In this document: one piece after another, positions 1 to 7,548 of the stretch
How the letters are laid out: each line of letters opens with the position of its first letter
Numbering within the stretch: the first letter of the stretch is position 1
NCBI GenBank assembly: GCA_964593455.1
Contig: CAZQHK010000051.1
Coordinates: 1 to 24,858 of the forward strand
DNA: 24,858 bases
From: CAZQHK01 sp964593455
Lineage (GTDB): Bacteria; Muiribacteriota; CAYSPT01
Reading direction: 5' to 3'
Notes under the pieces: generated by a model
Told to the model about the DNA's origin: nothing
The model's input: the letters and a program-made list of their open reading frames with translations, nothing else
Databases searched by the model: none
Made by a program: the position numbers and the translations under genes

Positions 1-2
1 GT

Positions 3-644
3 CAGGGAGAGGAATTGAAAGCTGAGGGCCGCTTGAAAGAAGCCGCCTTACGCTTCCTGGAATCGACCAAACTGCGGCCCTCGTACGTGGCCGCTCACGA
101 GCAGTATCTGGACGTTTCCTTGCTGCGCGGCCGGCGTAAGGAATTTCTTGAAAAATACCGCAAACTTTCCGAAGCAAGCCCTGATGATCCGATACCTCCG
201 TATATCTTAGGGCTGGTCGGAGAATCACCGCAGGAAGCCAAGAAGATGTTCCGGGAGTCGCTTCGGCGCCAGCCTGATTTTGCCCCGGCGGCGAACGGGC
301 TGGCCATGGTTTACGAAGGGCTCGGTGGCGGGAAAAGTGCCATAAAATGGTACAAGAAGGCAGCGAAAAACGATCCTGAAAATACCGAGTACCATGTCGC
401 CCTGGCCACGATGTATCTGGCCGAAGGCTACTACCGGCGCGCGGAACAAACCATGGAGAAAGCGCTGGCAGTTGACCCCGGCAATGCGCACCTGTACTAT
501 TTGATGGGCCTTCTGCAGAGCGATCAGGAGAAAAATGATGACGCGCGAAAATACTTTGAAAAAGCGTCGTCTCTTGATCAATCGTACTCTCCCGACGGGC
601 CTTTACGGGAGAGCAACATGGGTGGAGAGAAGAGAGGGAATTAA
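3..644 (+). CDS. TPR-repeat protein, 5' end outside window
   Basis: The reading frame is already open at the window edge, so this is the C-terminal part of a longer protein; a TTG at 15 is a possible but unlikely start. The visible ~210 residues are alpha-helical tetratricopeptide repeats: about five 34-residue units with the usual small/aromatic spacing, for example AANGLAMVYEGLG, followed by units around YHVALATMYLAEGYYRRAEQ and YYLMGLLQSDQEKNDDARKY. TPRs are protein-binding scaffolds; no catalytic domain is visible in this part. The tail (DGPLRESNMGGEKRGN) is polar and leaves the repeat. The stop lies 11 bases before the next ORF, so the two are probably co-transcribed, and the TPR protein may assist or anchor the secreted protein downstream. 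The specific role is unknown. Confidence 0.85.
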   Translation, partial: QGEELKAEGRLKEAALRFLESTKLRPSYVAAHEQYLDVSLLRGRRKEFLEKYRKLSEASPDDPIPPYILGLVGESPQEAKKMFRESLRRQPDFAPAANGLAMVYEGLGGGKSAIKWYKKAAKNDPENTEYHVALATMYLAEGYYRRAEQTMEKALAVDPGNAHLYYLMGLLQSDQEKNDDARKYFEKASSLDQSYSPDGPLRESNMGGEKRGN

Positions 645-655
645 CGGCGGGAACA

Positions 656-2473
656 ATGATGAAAATGACACTGGAAACCTGTGTTATAGTGCTACTGGCC
701 GTCAGCCTGGCGGTGCTGCTGCCGGGGACGTTATCCTTCGCCGCCGAGCAGGATATCCTGGTTTATGATTTCAATGACGGATCCCCCTGCATGGTAATAA
801 AACCCGCCGGTGATTGGGAATCAGGCACCGACGAGGCCGGAAACATCATCTTCTACCGGTCCGGCTGGAAGAAGTCCTATTCCAACGAGCTCGTTCACTG
901 GCTGGATGGCCAGGGATATCCCCATCACCGCTATGCCGAAGAAGGTACCGCGGGAAGCGGCTCTCCCATCACCGTGTACCGGCTCACCGACTCGCTGCCG
1001 GGGGACAGTGACTATCATTCCAGCGACTCGGAAGAGTTTGCAAAGCTCGAGAAGAAAATCGGCGAAGATCTTCCCGAAGAGATCAACGGGTTCTTGATAG
1101 AGAAAGAGCCACCGCCGCAGCCGCCGGTCCTGCCTCCCGAGGAACACTGGCCCCGGCTCCGGACGCCCGATCCGAAGTCATCCCTCGCCGGGCCTACGGA
1201 ATGCGTGGAAGATCAGGACTTCCTGTTCTCCACCACCCTCGATTTGGGGCCTTGCGCCGGCGCTCCAAGCTACGAGTTCGTGCCGGACCGCATTGTCTGG
1301 ATGTTTTTGAATCCCTGGGACGCAGCTCCGTCATCCGGTCAGAATCCGGAACCCGGAGCAGAGAACTGCCAGAAGGGCAGTGAAGCGGTCTTTACTTTCA
1401 CGGTCCCGTCGTCGTCCCGTGAAACAGTTGCCCGGGACCGGTTCCGTAACGGTATCCATCTGCAGCTTGATTTCCTGTACCGGTGGAAGAAAGCTACCGG
1501 CGCCTCGGGGCACTCGGAGCTCTCCCTGCGGGCTTTCCCCTCGCCGACCGAACTGCACCGGGTATTCGTACAGGACATGACTGCTCCGGAGAATCTCAAC
1601 CTGGAAGTTTCCCAAGAGCAGGTTGCCGGCCGCTTGTTCCAGGGAATGATCGCCTGTACGGTCAAAGACAATAACCCGAATCTCGAACAGATCCCCGACC
1701 GCCTGCGAATCGACCTGGCCCTGACTCCGCCCGATATTTTGACCGGTGGGCCTCTTCGGTTCGCTCACTATGAAGCCCGGGGCACCGGGCAGGGAACCGC
1801 GGAAAACGCCTACTATTCCACCGTCACCTGCGATACCGGAACCGATTCGCCGCCCCGGTTCAGACCGGATTTCAAAGGTTTCATAACAACCGAGGCCGTG
1901 ACTACCCTTGGATTCGGCGGTGAGACGCGGGCGCAAGGCGTGATCAGCGTCTTTGACGAAACACGACCTTCAGTGGTAGTGACGCTGGAAGACCGGACCC
2001 GGGAGCGGGACGGCGAAGTCCTGCAGGAGACGATTGGTTCGGTCCCGGGCGCTAGGGGCGGGTATGAATCGGATCCCCAGGAGTCGGTCATGACCGGCGA
2101 CTGGTTCGAGGATACCCGGTACTTTCTCACCATCCGCGTCAAGGACAATATCGAGATTCACAACGAGGAGCATGATTCGGCTGCCATCAAAGACATACCA
2201 CGCAAAAACCTATCGTTCGTGGGATACACCTTCGGCGGAGAACAGCCCCCGTCGAGTTACACGGAAATAACCGATCAAATTATCCGGGACGAGCATCACG
2301 AAGCCCGGGATCTGCAGATGCTGTTCAGATCGCCGGAAGCCCGGTACCTGTGGATCAAGGTGGAGGATAACGCTGCCGGCATCCCCCCGTACAGCCCCCA
2401 CCACAATTGCTGCTACCTGAAGATCAAGATTAACATCCTTGATACCAGTCTCCGCACCGAACGCCTTCACTGA
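656..2473 (+). CDS. Secreted protein of unknown function, probable Ig-like beta modules
   Basis: 605 residues starting at ATG 656 (a second ATG is at 659), preceded by GGCGGGAA. Residues 1-30 form a signal peptide (a long Leu/Val core ending SFAAEQ), so the product is exported. A proline-rich linker follows at about residues 148-170 (EPPPQPPVLPPEE). The remainder looks beta-rich. Several strands end in a V-x-D-x pattern followed by P/N: VQDMTAP, VKDNNPN, VFDETRP, VKDNIEI and VEDNAAG. This is typical of repeated extracellular beta-sandwich modules, though I cannot assign a named family. Cysteines are few and scattered, so disulfides are possible. There is no catalytic motif and no visible C-terminal sorting signal or TM anchor. 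It follows the TPR gene by 11 bases. Surface or periplasmic structural protein is an inference only. Confidence 0.75.
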   Translation: MMKMTLETCVIVLLAVSLAVLLPGTLSFAAEQDILVYDFNDGSPCMVIKPAGDWESGTDEAGNIIFYRSGWKKSYSNELVHWLDGQGYPHHRYAEEGTAGSGSPITVYRLTDSLPGDSDYHSSDSEEFAKLEKKIGEDLPEEINGFLIEKEPPPQPPVLPPEEHWPRLRTPDPKSSLAGPTECVEDQDFLFSTTLDLGPCAGAPSYEFVPDRIVWMFLNPWDAAPSSGQNPEPGAENCQKGSEAVFTFTVPSSSRETVARDRFRNGIHLQLDFLYRWKKATGASGHSELSLRAFPSPTELHRVFVQDMTAPENLNLEVSQEQVAGRLFQGMIACTVKDNNPNLEQIPDRLRIDLALTPPDILTGGPLRFAHYEARGTGQGTAENAYYSTVTCDTGTDSPPRFRPDFKGFITTEAVTTLGFGGETRAQGVISVFDETRPSVVVTLEDRTRERDGEVLQETIGSVPGARGGYESDPQESVMTGDWFEDTRYFLTIRVKDNIEIHNEEHDSAAIKDIPRKNLSFVGYTFGGEQPPSSYTEITDQIIRDEHHEARDLQMLFRSPEARYLWIKVEDNAAGIPPYSPHHNCCYLKIKINILDTSLRTERLH

Positions 2474-2510
2474 GCAGATAATCAATACCGATCGTTTTCT
2501 GTAATTGTAG

Positions 2511-2539
2511 TTGACAGATATACACAGTTTTACTAGCAT
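2511..2539 (+). promoter_or_regulatory. Sigma70-type promoter for the cyclase-PspC gene
   Basis: A perfect -35 TTGACA (2511-2516) is followed, after 17 bases, by TAGCAT (2534-2539), which matches TATAAT at four of six positions. The expected transcription start is near 2546, close upstream of a clear Shine-Dalgarno GGAGG at 2550-2554 and ATG 2561, so the leader would be very short. The surrounding gap (2474-2560) is AT-rich compared with the flanking genes. Confidence 0.6.
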
Positions 2540-2560
2540 TAATTTACGCGGAGGAAAATC

Positions 2561-3949
2561 ATGTCTCTCGAAGAAAAGAACTCCTTGACCATAGGATTAG
2601 AAAACGATCATATCAATAAGATAGATCAGTTCAGGCGTGACAACAACACTTCAGTACTGGTGATAATGTTCACGGATCTGAAAGGATCCACTGCCATCGC
2701 CGAACGCCGAGGGGAACGGTATGCTCAGCACCTGAGAGAGATCCACAACCGGCTATTGCTCGACATAATCGAACGGGATAGGAGAGGACTGTACATAAAG
2801 AACATCGGAGACTCCCTCATGTGCGTGTTTGCCGAGCCTTCCACGGCCGTGGAACGGGCGCTTGAAATCCAACAGGCCCTCCACGGATACAACGCGGAGC
2901 ATCCCGAAGAAGAGGCTATCATCGTTCGGATCGGCCTACACATGGGTCAGGTATCAGTAGAGGACACTACCAAGCTCGACGTCTTCGGTAGGCACGTCAA
3001 CCGCGCTGCCAGGGTCGAGAGCCTGGCCGATGGCGGCCAGATCTTCATGACCTACGCTGTCTACGACAATGCCAAGGGATGGCTCACGAATGAAAAACTT
3101 GCCTGGGCCAACCACGGCGCGTACCGGCTGAAAGGTATCGATGAGCCGATCTACATCTATGAAGTGATGGATCCTTCGTTCATGGAACTAAAGAAGCCGG
3201 ATGGGCATGAGTTCACCCCCCCCAGACCTTCCCTCGTACAACGTGCCTTTTCAGTGATCCTGAGCATTATATCAGTGACGCTAGCCTGTTTCCTGGTGCT
3301 CATGTTTCTCGGTAAGCTTAAGGACATCGTTGCCATCTTTCTCCTGGCCGCTCTGGTCATTGCGATCTTCAGGAAATGTTTCGGAAAGAAGGTTGAGACC
3401 GCAAAGGTAACATTGAAGAGTGGCCAAGAGGTGTTCTTTTTCGTCCGGATCAAGGAGCAAGGGTACCTGTTTGGTGTCTGTGCCGGGCTGGCCTACCGGT
3501 TCGCGGTTCCAACCTGGGTCACACGGGTATTGTTCGTAACCCTGATCGCTTTCGGCGGGATGGGGATATGGCTGTATATAGCATGTGCCCTGATCATGTT
3601 CAATGTCTCTATTCCTGATAATTACTATGAGCGGCTGTACTCCCGGGAATGGGCACGACGTTGGGCAAAAAAGTCTGAGATATCTGAAGACGTTCGGCCG
3701 AATACCGGCGATAGATATCCCTTCGTGCGTATCAAAGAAGAAGGGTTGTTGTTAGGTGTCTGCGCGGGGTTGGCCTACAAGTACGCCATGCCCATCTGGA
3801 TTGTACGGACTCTCTTCGTCGTGCTCACCCCCGCGGGGGGACTAGGGGTCATCATGTATGTGGTGTGCCTGATATGTATGACCGACATACCCACACCGGA
3901 CAATTTTTACGAACGACTGTATACCCGTAACTGGTCGCAGAAGCTATAG
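2561..3949 (+). CDS. Class III adenylate cyclase fused to two PspC domains
   Basis: 462 residues. The N-terminal class III cyclase domain (about 32-205) keeps all catalytic positions: metal Asp39 (FTDLKGST) and Asp84 (IGD), adenine-selecting Lys80 and Asp140 (KLDVFG), and transition-state Asn147 and Arg151 (VNRAAR). It should therefore make cAMP from ATP as a homodimer. Two membrane helices follow (about 229-250 and 254-270). Then come two PspC-like domains (about 292-350 and 388-442), each with the same GVCAGLAY core, a hydrophobic hairpin and an IPD/TPDN-YERLY tail, evidently an internal duplication. PspC is the membrane sensor of phage-shock envelope stress. The fusion suggests a cyclase held at the inner membrane and controlled by membrane state; that link is inference. 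The gene has its own promoter and a GGAGG ribosome site. No PspA or PspB is nearby. Confidence 0.88.
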   Translation: MSLEEKNSLTIGLENDHINKIDQFRRDNNTSVLVIMFTDLKGSTAIAERRGERYAQHLREIHNRLLLDIIERDRRGLYIKNIGDSLMCVFAEPSTAVERALEIQQALHGYNAEHPEEEAIIVRIGLHMGQVSVEDTTKLDVFGRHVNRAARVESLADGGQIFMTYAVYDNAKGWLTNEKLAWANHGAYRLKGIDEPIYIYEVMDPSFMELKKPDGHEFTPPRPSLVQRAFSVILSIISVTLACFLVLMFLGKLKDIVAIFLLAALVIAIFRKCFGKKVETAKVTLKSGQEVFFFVRIKEQGYLFGVCAGLAYRFAVPTWVTRVLFVTLIAFGGMGIWLYIACALIMFNVSIPDNYYERLYSREWARRWAKKSEISEDVRPNTGDRYPFVRIKEEGLLLGVCAGLAYKYAMPIWIVRTLFVVLTPAGGLGVIMYVVCLICMTDIPTPDNFYERLYTRNWSQKL

Positions 3950-3950
3950 G

Positions 3951-4231
3951 CGCATTCCAGAAAATTATCTCCTCCGTGATATCAACCGGGTTACCGTCAC
4001 CTACCGGCGTATCGGCAAAGAGAAGATCGATTTTGTGGGACTTAAAGAGATGGGCAGTGGTCAGATCTTTTTCCTGCGCTTTGTCCCTGATGAAACCGAA
4101 AACGGAGTATCATTCCCCTGGAACTGTCCGACGAGTGGTTTGGAGTCGAACTTAATGATCCAGCCCTGATACAGGAGCTGGAGGAAAAAGAGAAGAAGAC
4201 CGGGGAGATGTACGAAGGAAGAGAGCGATAA
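3951..4231 (+). pseudogene. Frameshifted ORF, unknown family
   Basis: Two overlapping frames read as one protein if a single base is added in the C-run near 4115-4118 (ATTCCCCTGG). The first frame gives IPENYLLRDINRVTVTYRR..., through QIFFLRFVPDETENGVSFP; the second continues LELSDEWFGVELNDPALIQ and a Lys/Glu-rich end (EEKEKKTG), stopping at 4229-4231. The sequence is protein-like and keeps a sensible hydrophobic pattern over the junction. No standard start codon is visible near the 5' end; the frame stays open back into the cyclase gene, and the first in-frame ATG is at 4050. It is either a gene fragment left by decay or a gene with an assembly indel. It ends 4 bases before the GNAT gene. 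I do not recognise the family. Confidence 0.45.
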
Positions 4232-4235
4232 AACC

Positions 4236-4808
4236 ATGTCCATAGAATTATCATTTCAGCCATTGGCCATCGACCAGTGGCCCGACTTTATATCCCTTTT
4301 TGGTGCGAGAGGAGCATGCGGTGGATGCTGGTGTATGCTTTGGCGTCTTCCCTGGAAACAGTTTGAGTTGCAAAAGGGAGAGGGTAACAAACGTGCCATG
4401 AAGTCCATTATCGACTCAGGAGAAGTCTCCGGGATCTTAGCCTACCATAACACGAAAGCAATCGGCTGGTGCGCAATTGCCCCAAGAACCAGTTTTCCCA
4501 CTTTATCTAGGTCTCGCATACTTCGGCCCATTGATGATCGTCTGTATTGGTCTGTCGCCTGTCTGTTTGTTGACAAGTCATACAGAAAAAAGGGTGTTTC
4601 AACCAAGCTATTGCGGGCTGCAACTGAATATGCCAAATCGCAAGGCGCAGAAATAGTAGATGGTTATCCGGTTGAACCCAAGTCTGAGAAAGACATACCA
4701 CCAGTTTTTGCGTGGACCGGCCTACCGAAAGCGTTCATTGGAGCTGGGTTTAAAGAGGTAGCTCGACGCTCACCCACACGTCCGATCATGAGGATGGAAT
4801 TGAGTTAA
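4236..4808 (+). CDS. GNAT-family N-acetyltransferase
   Basis: 190 residues. The centre fits the GNAT fold: beta4 at about residues 102-113 (DDRLYWSVACLFVDKSYRKKG), then the acetyl-CoA pyrophosphate loop, here R-x-x-G-V (KSYRKKGVSTKLL) in place of the classic Q/RxxGxG/A, then helix alpha3 and a C-terminal strand ending RPIMRMEL. The N-terminal GACGGCWCMLWR cysteine/tryptophan cluster (about 27-38) is characteristic of one subgroup of small-molecule or unassigned GNATs. The acceptor substrate cannot be deduced. Base use is more AT-rich than in the genes after 8004, and the gene sits among broken genes, which suggests an acquired accessory gene. It ends tail-to-tail with the M48 protease, 146 bases away. 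Confidence 0.85.
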   Translation: MSIELSFQPLAIDQWPDFISLFGARGACGGCWCMLWRLPWKQFELQKGEGNKRAMKSIIDSGEVSGILAYHNTKAIGWCAIAPRTSFPTLSRSRILRPIDDRLYWSVACLFVDKSYRKKGVSTKLLRAATEYAKSQGAEIVDGYPVEPKSEKDIPPVFAWTGLPKAFIGAGFKEVARRSPTRPIMRMELS

Positions 4809-4954
4809 ATCGCTAATCGTGTTAGGGGGATTTTCTTTCTAGCTCTCCCTCCCCACACCACCTGGTATGCGAGTGACCTGCCGGATACAGTTTATTTAAG
4901 CGAGAATTGGTAGATTAGAAATCCAATTCAAATGCGACTGGAAGAGAAGCCAGG

Positions 4955-5863
4955 TCATAGCCACATTTCATCAGAAGCAGGGGGACCCATCATCCCGGGT
5001 TTGGCTTCTTTCTCTTCACCTGCAACCGGTTTCGGATCCTCACCGGGGAAGTCCTGGAGGGCACGGAGTATATACTTCACCTCCTGGCCGAGGCTGTCCC
5101 AACTTGACTCCCCATTCAACCATCCGATCACCTGTTTTATCCGGGCCATACGCTCCTTCAATGTCGGGTGAGAGCCGAACAATTTACCCAGTCCGGCATC
5201 ATCCCCATGCAACTCGTACAACTTGTTGAAGAAATCAATTCCGCCAACCGAATCGTACCCCGCCTTGTAAGCGTACCAGGCCCCAAGAACATCAGCTTCC
5301 CGTTCATGGTTGCGGGAGAAGCGACCATTTGCATAATCGTAGCCTGCGTTGATAAGCGCACCGAGGTCATTGTTGACATAGTTTCCAGCCAAGCCGAACG
5401 TGATGTTGTGTTTCGCATTAATCTCGGTCTGCCGGTCAATGTGTCCGGTGATGGTGTGACCTACCTCGTGAGCGATCACAAATGCCAGGGCGTCCTGACT
5501 GGGTGCCTTTTCCAGTAGACCGCTGAACAGGTAGATCCTGAGTCCGCCGGTACAGAAAGCATTCACATCTTTGTTATCAATTTGGTACGTGGTGAAATCA
5601 TACCGTTTGTAATTGGGTATTCCGCTAACGATCCGATCTATGATCCTCTCAGTTCTGCGGCAAGGCGATACATTCGGATAGGCTCTCAGTATCAGCTGAT
5701 GATATTCGTTCGCTTGTTGTACCGGCCCCCGGAATCTCTTTGATGTCCATCGAAGGGCGGTTGTGAGTGCCGGTGCCCTTCGTTCACCGAACAGTCGAAA
5801 TGCCCCCGCCGGGGATTGGAGGATCAGGCAGAATAGTAATATGAACAACATGAATTTCTTCAT
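4955..5863 (-). CDS. Secreted M48-family zinc metalloprotease
   Basis: 302 residues with a signal peptide (residues 1-21, MKKFMLFILLFCLILQSPAGA). The M48 signature is complete: HEVGH at 132-136 gives two zinc ligands and the catalytic Glu133, and NHEREAD supplies the third ligand, Glu187. The upstream NAFCTGGLRIYLFSGLL strand-helix is also typical. M48 proteins with one signal peptide and no further TM helices act in the periplasm or as lipoproteins, BepA/LoiP-like, degrading or chaperoning outer-membrane proteins. No lipobox Cys is seen at the cleavage site and no TPR is attached, so it is a minimal LoiP-like form. It starts at ATG 5863 behind GGAAGGGG. The C-terminus is short and polar. Substrate specificity is unknown. 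Confidence 0.9.
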   Translation of the reverse strand: MKKFMLFILLFCLILQSPAGAFRLFGERRAPALTTALRWTSKRFRGPVQQANEYHQLILRAYPNVSPCRRTERIIDRIVSGIPNYKRYDFTTYQIDNKDVNAFCTGGLRIYLFSGLLEKAPSQDALAFVIAHEVGHTITGHIDRQTEINAKHNITFGLAGNYVNNDLGALINAGYDYANGRFSRNHEREADVLGAWYAYKAGYDSVGGIDFFNKLYELHGDDAGLGKLFGSHPTLKERMARIKQVIGWLNGESSWDSLGQEVKYILRALQDFPGEDPKPVAGEEKEAKPGMMGPPASDEMWL

Positions 5864-5994
5864 TTTCAGGGCCCCTTCCAGAAAAAAGATATTTGTCCTC
5901 TTTCTAAACTCTTATACCTGAAAATAAGCTCATCCTATAAGACGGAGCCCGAGCCATTTATATTCAATTGTATTTGTAGTTAAACCATCTCAAT

Positions 5995-6022
5995 TCCTGC
6001 TGTCCAAATCCTGCTGTCCAAA
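5995..6022. repeat. Two tandem copies of a 14-base unit
   Basis: TCCTGCTGTCCAAA occurs at 5995-6008 and again, identical and abutting, at 6009-6022. It lies 31 bases before the assembly gap. The following bases include GCCAAGCCTGACCCCATC (6032-6049). Motifs of this type (GGGGTCAGGCTTG on the other strand) often occur beside REP-like repeats and IS200/Y1-type transposons, which could explain why the assembly broke here; that explanation is inference. Confidence 0.7.
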
Positions 6023-6053
6023 TGTTTAAATGCCAAGCCTGACCCCATCAACA

Positions 6054-6153
6054 NNNNNNNNNNNNNNNNNNNNNNNNNNNNNNNNNNNNNNNNNNNNNNN
6101 NNNNNNNNNNNNNNNNNNNNNNNNNNNNNNNNNNNNNNNNNNNNNNNNNNNNN
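6054..6153. other. Assembly gap (100 N)
   Basis: Exactly 100 undetermined bases, a usual placeholder for a scaffold join of unknown true size. It removes the 3' end of the receiver/cNMP-binding gene. The order and distance of sequences either side rest on scaffolding only. Confidence 0.98.
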
Positions 6154-7046
6154 TGGCACTTGCTTTTTCCAGCCGATTGCACAATGTCTGCACCAGTTTC
6201 AGGGCAAACCCGGGCTTCTGCTCGATCATGACGGCAAAGTTATCCTTGTTCAGGACATAAAGCTCGGTGCGCTCCAGAGCAATAACGCTGGCCGAGCGGG
6301 GACGTGTATTGACCAGGGCCATTTCGCCAAAGATCTCACCAACCCCCAGTTCAGTTAACACCACGTCAGCACCGTTATCACGGGCCTGCACTATTTTTAC
6401 TTTTCCCGATTTAATGAAGAAACATTGAGCTCCATCGTCTCCTTCACTGCAGATCGTTTCCTCTTCCGATACGGTAATGATCATCTTGTCCAACTGCTTT
6501 TCCTGGTGAGCGCTGTTCAGGGCATTCCTGACGATTACGAGCAGCAGGTTATCATCGATAGGGTGGGTTAAATAATCGGTTCCCTTCAATGCAGTCATAT
6601 CCCGTACATCGCGCTCAGTGACTGTGTTAAATCCTATAACGACCCGGGGTATAATTTTCCCATCGCCGCATCAGCCGTACTATGTCGAGCCCGTTTGCGT
6701 CTGGAAGAATATTATCCGCAAACACGATGTCCGGCTTATCTTTTTGAATAATGGACAGAGCGGTTTTCACATTCTCAGCTTCCAGGATAATATAGTGCGG
6801 CTGCAGAAGTTTTTTGAGTTTGAGCCGGAGGACATGCACTCCCTGGACGATAAGCATCTTTTTAAAACTGGTTTCCTGAATGGATTGCCTGATATCTTCC
6901 AGGGTTTCTATCTTGCCTCTCCCGATTTCTGCAGACGTCGTCCGGGCGGACACTTTTTCATCGTCTGTGTCTTTGAACGCTCTGAATTCTGCAAGCTGTT
7001 TATCCAGATCATCCATGGAAGGGAAATCGTTTCCCGGTTCTGTCAT
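6154..7046 (-). pseudogene. Receiver-like + cNMP-binding protein, frameshifted, 3' end in gap
   Basis: From ATG 7046 the frame encodes an about 60-residue polar lead, then a receiver-like domain (KKMLIVQGVHVLR ... IVFADNILPDANGLDIVRLMRRW) and stops at 6627. Removing one G in the run near 6647-6650 continues it as PVVIGFNTVTERDVRDM ... GTDYLTHPIDDN, which is the missing end of the receiver. A cyclic-nucleotide-binding domain then follows, with an intact phosphate-binding cassette (FGEMALVNTRPRSASV). The receiver is degenerate: the acidic pair after the first strand is QG instead of DD, and the conserved KP is HP, although the acceptor-position Asp (ADNILPD) remains. Phosphorylation is therefore unlikely. 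The product reads cAMP or cGMP. The 3' end is lost in the N-run at 6054-6153. The indel may be a sequencing error or real inactivation. Confidence 0.7.
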
Positions 7047-7218
7047 GCTACTTAATTCTTCTCAATATATTTGCAGACATTGTGAGATTCTCCAAACAAT
7101 ACTAAAAATACCTGCAAACTTCAACAACCATAAGATAAAGAAAAGTTTTAATAAATATATACTTCTCCCCTGAAAATTGAGTCCATAATAAGATGTGTTT
7201 GTTATCTTCTGAAAAAGA

Positions 7219-7490
7219 GAAATACACAAAATTTTCCGCTCAAGCTGACGTTACTGCCGTTTCTGAGGTTTTTCAGATAGGTAGTCAGAGTGACCTGCCC
7301 CCAATCATTGTACCACTTCCAAAGTTAGTGATATAGGTTCTAACAACATAGGCTCCGATGTGCCTGGTGCAGGTAGACGGTAACCCAGAAAGATATGTCA
7401 CTTAGAGCCACCGCAGACAGATTGGGTACAATGTGAGCGGAGGTGCTGGTAGTATCTTTGCTGACGTTTGTGGTATTGTTTGTTTTAAAG
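7219..7490 (-). pseudogene. Probable relic of a CARDB-like secreted domain
   Basis: Most of 7047-7548 (about 500 bases) has no intact gene. On the minus strand, three consecutive pieces in different frames read like one domain. At about 7490-7390 there is a Thr/Ser-rich lead, then VPNLSAVALSDISF. At about 7355-7297 there is GAYVVRTYITNFGSGTMIGG. At about 7302-7219 there is GQVTLTTYLKNLRNGSNVSLSGKF. Joined, they follow the CARDB pattern (P-[DN]-L-x(3)-[ILV]-S ... xVxxTxxNxGxGTx ... VTLYL). At least two frameshifts and several stops separate them, so nothing functional remains. The 5' neighbour and signal peptide are gone. I recognised this by eye, not by a profile search. Confidence 0.35.
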
Positions 7491-7548
7491 GCTTATTGAG
7501 AAATGTAACAAGATAGAATGAACACGGAGTATTAGAGGGGAAATCGAT

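Noticed and set aside
7291..7320. Possible insertion-sequence end (GACCTGCCCCCAATCATTGTACC)
   Set aside because: No matching inverted repeat, target duplication or transposase fragment was found; the reverse-strand reading as a decayed secreted domain explains the sequence better.
7436..7548. Fluoride riboswitch upstream of crcB
   Set aside because: The conserved GGCGAUGG and GCUGAUG...CUCC pieces are not present; only a GAGGGG ribosome site was found.
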